Source of the DNA: Bdellovibrio sp047344985
GTDB lineage: Bacteria > Bdellovibrionota > Bdellovibrionia > Bdellovibrionales > Bdellovibrionaceae
Direction of reading: 5' to 3'
Assembly (NCBI RefSeq): GCF_047344985.1
Contig: NZ_CP178861.1
Location: forward strand, 1,674,001 to 1,738,000
DNA length: 64,000 bases
Of this stretch, positions 8,509 through 15,818 are shown piece by piece (position 1 is the first letter of the stretch; each line of letters opens with the position of its first letter). The notes under the pieces were generated by a model. It was given only the letters and a program-made list of their open reading frames with translations, did not search any database and was not told the DNA's origin. A program made the position numbers and the translations under genes.

Positions 8509-9183
8509 ATGATCGACTCTCAGGGGCTTTATGTGCAGGCAGATGGTAGCAATGGAGACTCCGCTCATAGAACGGGCTTAGTCTGTGCCTTGTATTGTCT
8601 TTTGGGTGAATCTGAAAAAGCTGAGGCTCTCTGTTCTACGATGATCCGCGAGTTGGAAGTTCAGCCCGGTGTTTATCGTCGGTCTTCTTATGGCGACACG
8701 TGGGATACGAACCCTCGTTGTTTTAGTCGCGATCAAGCAAGTCGCTTGGTTTTGGCATTCGCTCTTCTTGGCAAAAAACAAAAATTGAAAAGCTGGTTGT
8801 GGGCGATGTTTAAGCGCGGATTCTTTCATCAAAATAATTTAGATGATGAAACGGGTCGCTGGAAATTTCCTGATCTGATGGGGATCGGAGAGTGGAGCAA
8901 TCTTATTCGCGGTCTTGGATGGTGGTGGGCTTATCCCTTGTTGGTTTTACTCGACCTCAATTTTATTGGAATGGTTTTTTTAAGAAAACCTTGGGATGGA
9001 GCAAGCCTGTACGTTCCTGATCTAAAATATGCGCAAATAAAATATCCCACGCCGACAGCGTGGTTTGCAGAAAAATTAAACTCGAAAGCGGATTGGTGTT
9101 CGGAAGCTCTCAGCAACCACGCAGCTGAAAATAATGGCTGCGTGGAATGTGGAGATCTGTTTGCAAAATTAGCGAAGGTCTAA
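8509..9183 (+). CDS. Unknown protein with one hydrophobic segment
   Basis: 224 residues. I do not recognise the family. The first half is helical with conserved-looking HRTGLVCALYCLLGE and SRDQASRLVLAFALLG repeats spaced about 65 residues apart, which recalls helical-hairpin repeats. A hydrophobic stretch (LGWWWAYPLLVLLDLNFIGMVF, about residues 136-157) may be a membrane segment. No signal peptide is present. A GGGG run precedes the ATG at 8509. A perfect 9-bp inverted repeat lies inside the last 25 codons, and the 3' end overlaps the convergent lipoprotein gene by 15 bp. The coding call rests on length and amino-acid composition. Confidence 0.6.
   Translation: MIDSQGLYVQADGSNGDSAHRTGLVCALYCLLGESEKAEALCSTMIRELEVQPGVYRRSSYGDTWDTNPRCFSRDQASRLVLAFALLGKKQKLKSWLWAMFKRGFFHQNNLDDETGRWKFPDLMGIGEWSNLIRGLGWWWAYPLLVLLDLNFIGMVFLRKPWDGASLYVPDLKYAQIKYPTPTAWFAEKLNSKADWCSEALSNHAAENNGCVECGDLFAKLAKV
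9117..9145. repeat. Inverted repeat inside the 3' end of a coding region
   Basis: CCACGCAGC (9117-9125) and GCTGCGTGG (9137-9145) are exact complements with an 11-base loop. The element is in frame within the gene ending at 9183. With no T-run after it, it is not a textbook terminator, but it would fold stably in the mRNA. Confidence 0.5.
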
Positions 9184-10059
9184 AAATTCGCTGACAATGA
9201 TAGCCGTGGCTTCAGGCATCTTGCTGCTTTCCGAAGTGGTCGCAGCGACTTCACCAATGTAATTTCCGTGAGTTCCCGGAAGTACAGCCAGGCGTCCGTG
9301 TTGAACTGTGCGTGACATTCTAAGAGCATGCTCAACAGTGATAGCATCTTGATCGCCAAGGAGAACTAAAGTCGGTGCGGTGATCGACTTGATTTCTTTT
9401 TCTGGAATATCTTTAAATCCCTGCATGCGGCGACTGTCTTGTAAGAAGAGTTGCTCTTGGTGTTTTGGATCGGGATTGATCTTGCGATCTGCGGCTAGCA
9501 ACTCTTTTGGCATATTTGCCATCGAAGCTTTATTCATTCCATCCCAAAATCCTTTAAACATGCCGTCGCGACGATATTGCGCGGACGCGATCACGAGTTT
9601 GTTTACTTTGTGAGGAGCAAAGTGCGCGACTCTGAGGGCGATGGTTCCGCCATTGCTAAATCCCATAATGTCGGCTTTATCGATTTTCAAATAATCCAAA
9701 AGGGCTGCGGCATCATGAGCAGAATTGTCGAAAGTGAATGGACGGTCGATCGCAACAGTGTGTCCGTGTCCTTGCTCTTCCATAGCAATGATCTTACGGT
9801 GTTTTGCCACGAGAGGAATAAACTTCGCCCAGTTCGATTCAATTGTTGATCCACCTCCGTGAAGCAAAAGAAGCGGAATTGGATTTTTCAACTCTTCTGT
9901 TGGTTCATAGACTTCATAATAGAGCTTAAGTCCGTTTACGGGAGCGTAACCAGATTGCATTTTAACCTCCGCCGTCTTGGCTTGAAGTTTTGAAGAGTGG
10001 GCGCAGGCGCCTAGACCAAGAAGAGAAATGACGAGAAGAACTGTTGGGGTGAATTTCAT
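9169..10059 (-). CDS. Alpha/beta-hydrolase lipoprotein
   Basis: 296 residues. A lipoprotein signal ends in the lipobox LGLGAC (Cys19). The alpha/beta-hydrolase fold follows with the oxyanion HGGG (about residue 67), the nucleophile elbow GFSNGG, the acid in LLGDQD and the catalytic His in PGTHGNY. It is probably anchored in the outer membrane facing the periplasm, or exposed on the surface, and hydrolyses an ester or amide. Family features do not define the substrate. A good ribosome site (GGAGGC) precedes the ATG. In a predator such enzymes are often degradative, but that is inference. Convergent with, and overlapping by 15 bp, the unknown gene before it. Confidence 0.82.
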   Translation of the reverse strand: MKFTPTVLLVISLLGLGACAHSSKLQAKTAEVKMQSGYAPVNGLKLYYEVYEPTEELKNPIPLLLLHGGGSTIESNWAKFIPLVAKHRKIIAMEEQGHGHTVAIDRPFTFDNSAHDAAALLDYLKIDKADIMGFSNGGTIALRVAHFAPHKVNKLVIASAQYRRDGMFKGFWDGMNKASMANMPKELLAADRKINPDPKHQEQLFLQDSRRMQGFKDIPEKEIKSITAPTLVLLGDQDAITVEHALRMSRTVQHGRLAVLPGTHGNYIGEVAATTSESSKMPEATAIIVSEFLDLR

Positions 10060-10128
10060 GAAGCCTCCAAAAGAGAAAATTCAATGACTCTTCGAAGGCT
10101 TTGTCTATTTCCGACTCGTTGCTTCTAT

Positions 10129-10596
10129 TTATTCGTCCAAAGTTAACGACCATAAAACGGTAAAGAAACTAATAAGGTCAAGGGGAGTGCGCCAGTAAGT
10201 CAAAGTTTTCCACATCGACACGCGTTTTACCAACTCATCAGTTGGCGATGAGTTGGTAGCGATCTTTTGAAAAGAGAGCATTTCGGGAATGAAGTACAGA
10301 AAGCTCCATCCTCTCATAACAATGTAGGAGCCTAAAGAGACCAGAATGAAAGTGCGACGGCTTGGGATGCGCCAGTTTAAAAATAAAGCGGCGAGAATAA
10401 ACACTGTGATTAAAATATGAACCGGTATCCAGAATTTCTGAAGAGGAACACCCGTACCTTCTTGAATGAGCGTAAAGGAAGTTGGTGGTTGTAAACTCCA
10501 TTGAGGATTGATGACGAAACCTTCATAAAAGCCCCCACCGACAGCCAAAGCCAATGAGAAGCCCGCAGCTACAAGTGATAGATTTGCCCAAAGCAT
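10129..10596 (-). CDS. Four-helix membrane protein, unknown
   Basis: 155 residues with hydrophobic segments near 5-25, 55-73, 84-102 and 135-150. The topology resembles small DUF1772-like membrane proteins, but I see no diagnostic motif. It has an excellent ribosome site (AAGGAG, 7 bases before the ATG). It is divergent from the marR gene, and two identical-spacing palindromes (10617-10636 and 10681-10700) lie between them. It is therefore the most likely target of that MarR protein, perhaps in stress or solvent resistance. Confidence 0.68.
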   Translation of the reverse strand: MLWANLSLVAAGFSLALAVGGGFYEGFVINPQWSLQPPTSFTLIQEGTGVPLQKFWIPVHILITVFILAALFLNWRIPSRRTFILVSLGSYIVMRGWSFLYFIPEMLSFQKIATNSSPTDELVKRVSMWKTLTYWRTPLDLISFFTVLWSLTLDE

Positions 10597-10616
10597 GAAA
10601 ATCTCCTTTTTTGAGA

Positions 10617-10636
10617 TATCTTATTTTGCTAAGATA
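10617..10636. promoter_or_regulatory. Palindrome TATCTT-N8-AAGATA, MarR operator copy 1
   Basis: TATCTT at 10617-10622 and AAGATA at 10631-10636 form a perfect dyad, 20 bases upstream of the membrane-protein start. The same half-sites and spacing recur at 10681, and both share a T-rich core and an AATTTAG tail. Assigned to the adjacent MarR protein by position. Confidence 0.6.
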
Positions 10637-10680
10637 AATTTAGCAGATTTCTTATGTCCTTTTATAGGTTAAAATGTCAA

Positions 10681-10700
10681 TATCTTGATTTAGTAAGATA
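10681..10700. promoter_or_regulatory. Palindrome TATCTT-N8-AAGATA, MarR operator copy 2
   Basis: Second copy of the dyad, 14 bases upstream of the marR start at 10715 and 64 bases (about six helical turns) from copy 1. It would overlap the marR promoter or ribosome-binding region, fitting autorepression. Confidence 0.6.
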
Positions 10701-10714
10701 ATTTAGGGGTTACG

Positions 10715-11182
10715 ATGTCTCAAAACAGAAAAGCTAAGAGCAATTCCGCGAAGGTTTTAGCGATAGGTCCTGAATTAAGCACAGCAACCATTCTTTTTCA
10801 CGAGACCGTCGCAAGCAGGTTGGATCTCAACGCGACAGATATGAAATGTCTGACGTTTATAAACTCTTCGAAGACATCAGTGACAGCCGGCGACGTCGCC
10901 CAATTCACGCGCCTTACGACGGGAGCCGTGACGGGAATCTTAAACCGCCTTGAGAAAGCTAAATTGATTGCGAGAGCTCAGGATAAAGAGGATCGCAGAA
11001 AAGTGATCCTGGTACCTAACGAGGCGGCTTTTAAAAAGATCAAACCGCTTTATCAGTCATTTGCAAAATCAATGGAAAAGCTGGTGAGCGACTATTCCGA
11101 AGAAGACCTCGGAATAGTCGCCGATTTTTTAAAAAGAGTGACAGAAATCCTTGAGCTAGAAGCTTCTAGATTGAGAGAGTAA
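10715..11182 (+). CDS. MarR family transcriptional regulator
   Basis: 155 residues. A winged helix-turn-helix occupies about residues 40-105. The recognition region is TAGDVAQFTRLTTGAVTGILNRLEKAKLI, seen as TAGDVAQFTRLT then GAVTGILNRLEKAKLIAR, and the wing carries the family DKEDRRKVILVP. N- and C-terminal helices form the dimer interface. Such proteins respond to phenolic or oxidative signals by losing DNA affinity. It is divergent from a four-helix membrane protein with two matching palindromes between them. Its stop is 2 bp from the stop of the convergent GST gene. Confidence 0.92.
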   Translation: MSQNRKAKSNSAKVLAIGPELSTATILFHETVASRLDLNATDMKCLTFINSSKTSVTAGDVAQFTRLTTGAVTGILNRLEKAKLIARAQDKEDRRKVILVPNEAAFKKIKPLYQSFAKSMEKLVSDYSEEDLGIVADFLKRVTEILELEASRLRE

Positions 11183-11184
11183 AC

Positions 11185-11847
11185 CTATCGCGCGCTTCCA
11201 CGTGCAATGCCGAGACGGTCTTCGTAGGCATTGAGAACTTTCACGAAGGCGGGACGTTCTTCGCAACGAAGACGATATTTGTCGATGTTTGGGTATTTTT
11301 CTAAGACCTCTGTTTTGCGAAGTTCGCGCAATACACCCGTAAATGCGATATCTGCGACAGTAAAATCAGCACCGGTAATAAACGGTTGATTCTTTAACAT
11401 GTCGTCGATGGTCCCAAAGAAGCGCTCAAGGATGCTGACGTTCCAGGGGCGTTGTCCCTTCATGTGAGGATTTGAATCTCCAAGAAGATCCGCGAAGAAA
11501 ATCGGCAGAGCAAAGGGCTCAATATTATTAAGCGACGTGATCAACCAACGATAAACTTGCGCTCGGCCTTTAAGATCTGATGGAATTAGTTTTCCTGATT
11601 TTTCTGCAAGATAAAGAAGAATCGCACCTGATTCTGTGAGAATGTATCCATCATCATCAATCGTCGGAACTTGTTTGAAAGGATTGATTTCACCATACCA
11701 GATTTCGTCTTGAAGGCCATTGGGTCCACAATCAAGCCCGACAGTTTCATAGGAAATCCCGCACTCTTCCAAAGCCCACATCGCACGGATGTCACGCGTG
11801 TATCCCCAAAGAAACGGGGGCAGTGATTTGAAAACATAAACCTTCAT
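11185..11847 (-). CDS. Glutathione S-transferase family protein
   Basis: 220 residues with a thioredoxin-like N-terminal domain (residues 1-80; QVPTIDDDGYILTESGAI is the glutathione-binding cis-Pro and ES signature) and an all-helical C-terminal domain with the conserved TGADFTVADIAF N-capping motif. It should conjugate glutathione or a similar thiol to electrophiles, or act as a reductase. The substrate is unknown. The start is the ATG at 11847 with GAGG 7 bases upstream. An upstream methionine five codons earlier has no ribosome site. The gene is convergent with marR, and the 253 bp upstream contain no recognised element. Confidence 0.87.
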   Translation of the reverse strand: MKVYVFKSLPPFLWGYTRDIRAMWALEECGISYETVGLDCGPNGLQDEIWYGEINPFKQVPTIDDDGYILTESGAILLYLAEKSGKLIPSDLKGRAQVYRWLITSLNNIEPFALPIFFADLLGDSNPHMKGQRPWNVSILERFFGTIDDMLKNQPFITGADFTVADIAFTGVLRELRKTEVLEKYPNIDKYRLRCEERPAFVKVLNAYEDRLGIARGSAR

Positions 11848-12100
11848 ACAAAACCTCATCATCCTGATAATTGTGGGAATGTTTAAAGAATATACTTTTT
11901 AAATCAAGTTTCCAGAAGCGCTGAGTTAAGCAAAGGAAGAGATAGTGCCCCTTGCTTGACGATTATCGAACCGCCATTCTGGAGAGCTTAGCTCTGAATT
12001 GAGCTGACCACTTTATGCGCCGCAGGAGCGTGGACGAACTCGAATCAGAAGCGCACATAGAACATTGTCTTTCGTGATGAGGTTTTGTTAAAGCTATCCC

Positions 12101-12607
12101 ATGGGTTTTGCGGTTAAATGTTACTTCACCGAATCAACAGCGGCTCCAGACAGTGTGGGCCTTGCAAGTTTTCTGAAGGCCTCGGGTTCCCGTCCAGGGA
12201 TTACACTGGGCTTATGGGAAGATGTAGACGAACAATCACTTCGTAGGATCGTAGATAAATTTTCTAAATTAAATCTAAGCCCACCAACCGTATTTTCTTA
12301 TGGAGTCGCAACATTTCCAACCGATCCAGCGCACGCATTCTTGGGGATCGCGCCTACTAAATCCCTTTTGGATTTTCATCGAAAACTCCATGAAGTCGAT
12401 GACAAATTAACCAAGTGTTGTTCTGAATATTATCTTCCAGGAAATTGGATTCCGCACAGTACTTTGGCGATAAGATGCCCACGATCTGATTTAGGAAAAA
12501 TCGTAGAAAAATGTCTGGAGCATGAAACCAGAATTGAAGCAAAAATTGGAAGTATCGGAATTGTCGAAACTGGAACTGCTCGCCAAATATTTGAAGTTTC
12601 ACTTTAA
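12101..12607 (+). CDS. 2H phosphoesterase-like protein with one degenerate motif
   Basis: 168 residues with the two-lobed LigT/2'-5' RNA ligase-like layout. The second catalytic motif is intact (PHSTLA, near residue 128), but at the first motif the sequence reads RPGITLGLW, with Gly where the first His of HxT is expected. The family cleaves or ligates 2',5' or cyclic phosphodiester bonds in RNA. Losing one His would probably abolish normal catalysis, so this could be an RNA-binding or altered enzyme. There is no good ribosome site before the ATG, so the start is uncertain. It ends 19 bases before the first copy of a 22-bp inverted repeat related to the neighbouring tRNA. Confidence 0.6.
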   Translation: MGFAVKCYFTESTAAPDSVGLASFLKASGSRPGITLGLWEDVDEQSLRRIVDKFSKLNLSPPTVFSYGVATFPTDPAHAFLGIAPTKSLLDFHRKLHEVDDKLTKCCSEYYLPGNWIPHSTLAIRCPRSDLGKIVEKCLEHETRIEAKIGSIGIVETGTARQIFEVSL

Positions 12608-12625
12608 AGACTCCGAAAATAGCAA

Positions 12626-12647
12626 GGCACCATTCCTTCTCTCTTGC
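12626..12647 (+). repeat. 22-bp inverted-repeat copy of the tRNA-Leu 3' end
   Basis: GGCACCATTCC begins the element. Its reverse complement occurs exactly at 12755-12776, where it covers the last 7 bases of tRNA-Leu(UAA) including CCA, plus 15 bases downstream. The match ends sharply on both sides. The two copies are 107 bases apart. Confidence 0.8.
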
Positions 12648-12754
12648 GCGAGTTCCGCAGCAACCAAAGAGCAACGCAAGAACGATGAAAAAACATCGAA
12701 CCCAAAAATTCCAATCGAAGTGACAATTAAAAAAGAGCGAGGACTGTCTGAAGT

Positions 12755-12776
12755 GCAAGAGAGAAGGAATGGTGCC
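12755..12776 (-). repeat. 22-bp repeat overlapping the tRNA-Leu 3' end
   Basis: Partner of 12626-12647 in inverted orientation. Read on the minus strand it starts with the final GGCACCA of the tRNA and continues into the downstream flank. A tRNA 3' end duplicated nearby is the usual shape of an integration site, but here the copies are inverted. A transcript through both would instead make a long hairpin. Confidence 0.8.
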
Positions 12777-12861
12777 CCGGGCCGGAATTGAACCGGCACG
12801 CCCCTGTAAAGGAAGCCCAGGATTTTAAGTCCTGTGCGTCTACCAATTTCGCCACCGGGGC
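12770..12861 (-). tRNA. tRNA-Leu (anticodon UAA)
   Basis: Reading the minus strand from 12861, the acceptor arm GCCCCGG pairs with CCGGGGC at 12780-12774, followed by discriminator A and an encoded CCA (12772-12770). The anticodon stem CAGGA/UCCUG encloses CUUAAAA, giving UAA for Leu. A long variable arm and the T-loop GGTTCAATTCC are present, as expected of a class II tRNA. The length is 89 nt plus CCA. The 3' end is part of a 22-bp inverted repeat. Confidence 0.95.
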
Positions 12862-12972
12862 ACGCGAAAGACAACTTGAACATTTCTTGTCACAAAGGTC
12901 AATAGCAGACCCTGTGAGTTAGTAACGCTATTTGGAAATTGCTAAAATAATCAGCAAATTAGTGAGTTTTCA

Positions 12973-13650
12973 TTAACTTAATTTTTTCTCAAACTCTTCA
13001 ATGTCTGACGGAATAGAACTTTCGATTTTTAAAAATTCCTGAGTGAATGGGTGAGTAAACTCCAGACTCAAAGCATGTAACATAAGCCTTGGTGCCTGCG
13101 GAGTTTGTGGAGACGGGTAGATGTCATCACCAAAAATTCCTAAGCCCGCTTCGGCAAGGTGGACACGAATCTGATGCATGCGACCTGAAAGAGGTTTGGC
13201 TTCGATCAAAAGACCTTTTTTAAATGTCTGAAGTTTTCGAAACAAAGTGTGGGCTTTGTCTCCACCAGACCGAACCGACTTCATCTTCATTTTTTTTAAA
13301 ATCGGATCGCGCACTTCCGCTAAATGATTTTGCACTTCCCATTGCTCAGGACACTTGTGGAGTTTTGTGAGGCAGATGTAGGTCTTCTGAATTCGATGTT
13401 TCTTAAACATCTCGGCCAATGGTTCGTTGGCGATTTTGTTTTTCGTGAAAATCATCACGCCGGAGGTGTCGCGGTCCAAACGGTGGTGAAGACCCAAGTA
13501 AAAATCTTTGCCGCGTTCTTCTTGCAGTTGTTTTTTTAATTGTGTGAAAAAATCAGGGCGTCGTTTGTCGACAGTGGGCTGCGAAGGAAGACCTGAAGGT
13601 TTCTCCGCAGCTATAAAGTATTCGTCCTCAAAGAGGATAGGAAACGTCAT
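12973..13650 (-). CDS. RluA-family RNA pseudouridine synthase
   Basis: 225 residues without an S4 domain. The catalytic motif HRLDRDTSGVMIF holds the nucleophilic Asp, and the later PLSGRMHQIRVHLAEAGLG is the family motif III. It isomerises uridine in rRNA or tRNA. The lack of an S4 domain and the short length resemble TruC/RluA-type members rather than RluC/RluD, and the exact target base cannot be read from sequence. ATG at 13650, directly after the stop of the secreted nuclease gene at 13652, so the two may be co-transcribed. Confidence 0.9.
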   Translation of the reverse strand: MTFPILFEDEYFIAAEKPSGLPSQPTVDKRRPDFFTQLKKQLQEERGKDFYLGLHHRLDRDTSGVMIFTKNKIANEPLAEMFKKHRIQKTYICLTKLHKCPEQWEVQNHLAEVRDPILKKMKMKSVRSGGDKAHTLFRKLQTFKKGLLIEAKPLSGRMHQIRVHLAEAGLGIFGDDIYPSPQTPQAPRLMLHALSLEFTHPFTQEFLKIESSIPSDIEEFEKKLS

Positions 13651-13651
13651 C

Positions 13652-14530
13652 TTATCTTTTATTGATCATGCAGAATTCGAGATTGTCATTGATGTACTGA
13701 CGTTGCTCATCGAGTTCTTTTTCAGTGATACGGAAATCAGACATTTTGCAGTTGTAGTTCGTAACGACTTCGTGAATCGCTTGAACTTCGTCTGGAGTCA
13801 TATTGAGTCTCCAGATCAATTTCACTGTCAGCCAGTTTTTTACGTATTGGCAACGATAAGAAAGTTCCGGAGGAAGATAGCCCTCAGGACCGCGATCACC
13901 TTTTGCCATGTTTTGATGAGACTCTGCAGAGATCAAGTGATCTTTGTAGCCCATGTAGTTCGCGTACAGGCAGCGTGTTTTATAGTCCCATTTGAAGGCA
14001 CCAGAAAGGTAAGCATTCTTAAGTGGAACCAGGTGATCGATTTGAATTTGACGGGAAGATGTCAGCTCTTGATTTGTGTAGTTGTCATACCAGCGACCGG
14101 CTTCAACAACGCATTTTTTGTCGTTGCGATAAGTGACTTCATCTTCACTGTCACGAACAAGAACTTTCGCACGCGTATTCATGCAAGTGTCGTCAGTGGG
14201 ATCGTTGATCCAGCGGCCGAAATGAAGTTTGCGGATGTAGTCTTCTTGAGGAAGAGGACGTTGCTCTTCGTGCAAAGACCACTTCAAAAGATTGATCACA
14301 AGTTTTTTCGCAAGTTGAACAAATTGGTGAGTGCCAAGATCTGGGGAGAAATCGGTGTAAGTGTAAGACTTTGCAGCGGCAGCACCACCAGAAGGTCTTT
14401 CGTCGACAGTGTAGTATTCACTAAAAGTTTTTTGAGGTTTTGACGGAGCTGTTGTTGCTTGCGCGGTCTCGGCAAAAGCCTTTGCCGTCAACAGTGTCAT
14501 GATCAGAATCATGGCCTTTAAGTGTTTCAT
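13652..14530 (-). CDS. Secreted HNH nuclease (DUF1524/GmrSD C-terminal type)
   Basis: 292 residues with a signal peptide (KHLKAMILIMTLLTAKAFA, residues 2-20) and a linker. A C-terminal domain follows with IQIDHLVPLKNAYLSG, then YANYM, QNMAKGDRGPEGYLPP and closing helices. That order matches the DUF1524 HNH fold shared by the GmrSD nuclease domain and secreted bacterial DNases, with His of DHLVPL as the general base. It should act outside the cytoplasm, in this lifestyle perhaps on prey DNA (inference). The start at 14530 follows a GGAGGGGG ribosome site. An in-frame Met upstream lacks the signal-peptide context. Five Cys could form disulfides. Confidence 0.82.
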   Translation of the reverse strand: MKHLKAMILIMTLLTAKAFAETAQATTAPSKPQKTFSEYYTVDERPSGGAAAAKSYTYTDFSPDLGTHQFVQLAKKLVINLLKWSLHEEQRPLPQEDYIRKLHFGRWINDPTDDTCMNTRAKVLVRDSEDEVTYRNDKKCVVEAGRWYDNYTNQELTSSRQIQIDHLVPLKNAYLSGAFKWDYKTRCLYANYMGYKDHLISAESHQNMAKGDRGPEGYLPPELSYRCQYVKNWLTVKLIWRLNMTPDEVQAIHEVVTNYNCKMSDFRITEKELDEQRQYINDNLEFCMINKR

Positions 14531-14827
14531 TCTCGGTCCCCCTCCGCGAATCGGACACATATAACCACTAAGTCGGGGATTTGTTCAACAAAACAATATG
14601 TCAGGATTTTGTTGTTTTTACATGCTGAGCGTTAAGTGCCTTATAACAGGCTTATTTGCTCAATACTTACTCAGAATTAATATCTACTTTGGTGCATAAT
14701 ATTATTCGCGTGAAGAATATATAGGGTCCGGCTCATATATTGCTGCGCTCGGGCAAAAGAGTGCTTGTATCCCATCCATTGTTCGCTAAGCTTAAAGACA
14801 TCCGACATATACTTAAGGAGAACATCT

Positions 14828-15022
14828 ATGAATTTCAAAATGATCGTTTTGGCTTCTGCAGCGGCACTTATGATGGGCGCGTGTGCTCACTCAACTCATT
14901 CTCATGAAGGTTGCAAATGCGGAGCTCACAAAGAAGCTAAAAAAGAGTGCAAAGGCGGCGAATGCGCTTTGGATAAGAAATGTGCTGATTGTGAAAAGGC
15001 AGAAAACGCACCTGCTAAATAG
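14828..15022 (+). CDS. Small Cys- and Lys-rich lipoprotein
   Basis: 64 residues. The lipoprotein signal ends in the lipobox MMGAC (Cys19). The mature part is short and has two CxCG/CxxC-like clusters plus several His (HSTHSHEGCKCG, then Lys/Glu/Cys repeats), which suggests metal binding. AAGGAGA lies 7 bases before the ATG. A strong terminator follows at 15049. The long upstream region from 14531 (297 bp, AT-rich) must hold its promoter, but I cannot fix a -35/-10 pair. I do not recognise a named family. Confidence 0.75.
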   Translation: MNFKMIVLASAAALMMGACAHSTHSHEGCKCGAHKEAKKECKGGECALDKKCADCEKAENAPAK

Positions 15023-15048
15023 TCCGCGCTTTCAATTTGAATTTTTAA

Positions 15049-15078
15049 AACCCCTGAGAAATCAGGGGTTTTTTATTT
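15049..15078 (+). terminator. Rho-independent terminator after the small lipoprotein gene
   Basis: Stem AACCCCTGA / TCAGGGGTT with a GAAA loop (15049-15070), followed by a T-run. Confidence 0.9.
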
Positions 15079-15114
15079 TTATCAACTCAGTCTGTGTTTG
15101 TTTTTTGTTAGGAC

Positions 15115-15154
15115 TTAATCAGTTGATTAAAACGTTTGATTAAATCAAATGTTT
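15115..15154. promoter_or_regulatory. Tandem palindromes upstream of tetR-tolC-RND, likely TetR operator
   Basis: Two adjoining dyads. TTAATCAGTTGATTAA (15115-15130) matches its own reverse complement at 14 of 16 positions. AAACGTTTGATT-A-AATCAAATGTTT (15130-15154) has 12-bp arms with one mismatch. They share the TTGATTAA core and lie 16 bases before the tetR start at 15171, well placed to block its transcription. Confidence 0.6.
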
Positions 15155-15170
15155 AAATTACGTTTTGCCA

Positions 15171-15818
15171 ATGAATCAAATAACAGAGCTCAGTCCCGAA
15201 GAATTGGGACCACGGCAAAAAATTATCGAAGCCGCCACCGTGCTTTTCGCCAATGAAGGTCTGCACGGAACCAGCACTCGCGATATCGCCAAAGAATCCG
15301 GAATGAACTTGAGTCTTATCAGCTACTATTTTGGTGGCAAGGAAAGCCTCTATCGTACGGTCATTCAAGAGTTCGTCTTGCACGTGTTTTCAAAAATTGA
15401 AACCGTCGTTAATGAATTTGAACAAACCGAGGTGTGTGCGGAAAGCATTCATCGCGCGTTGGATTCATTGATCGAAACCTTGATCGACATGCGTGTGGCG
15501 AATCCTCATATCGCAAAGATCATGACTCGCGAAAAGCTTTCGGGGCTTCCGTTCTCTCGCGAGATTCATGAAACCATGATGACTACTGCGGGAGAAAAAT
15601 TAGAAACCATCATCGCTCGCGGCCAACAGGCTGGAGTGGTGAAAGAAAAAATCAATCCGCGCTTTTTCCTGATTTGTTTGGTGGAAAGTGTGATGGGTTA
15701 TTTCAATATGCTCGATTGCAATTGCTCGTGGAATAAAGGGCTTTATGCAATGCCGGAGCATCGACAAGAATTTAAAAATCAAATTTCAATGTTGTATTTA
15801 GAAGGGATCTTAAAATGA
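15171..15818 (+). CDS. TetR family regulator of the efflux operon
   Basis: 215 residues. The N-terminal HTH is at about residues 15-60 (RQKIIEAATVLFANEGLHG, TSTRDIAKESGMNLSLISYYF with GGKESLY following). This is the classic AcrR-like signature, and the C-terminal part resembles the DUF1956/CerR-type domain. ATG at 15171 with only weak ribosome-site character. A TTG six bases upstream is possible. The stop overlaps the tolC-like start by 4 bp, so it is the first gene of the efflux operon and likely represses it through the palindromes just upstream. Confidence 0.92.
   Translation: MNQITELSPEELGPRQKIIEAATVLFANEGLHGTSTRDIAKESGMNLSLISYYFGGKESLYRTVIQEFVLHVFSKIETVVNEFEQTEVCAESIHRALDSLIETLIDMRVANPHIAKIMTREKLSGLPFSREIHETMMTTAGEKLETIIARGQQAGVVKEKINPRFFLICLVESVMGYFNMLDCNCSWNKGLYAMPEHRQEFKNQISMLYLEGILK

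Noticed and set aside
13508..14443. Plus-strand frame of 311 codons opposite the secreted nuclease
   Set aside because: Antisense to a gene with clear signal peptide and HNH motif; no ribosome site.
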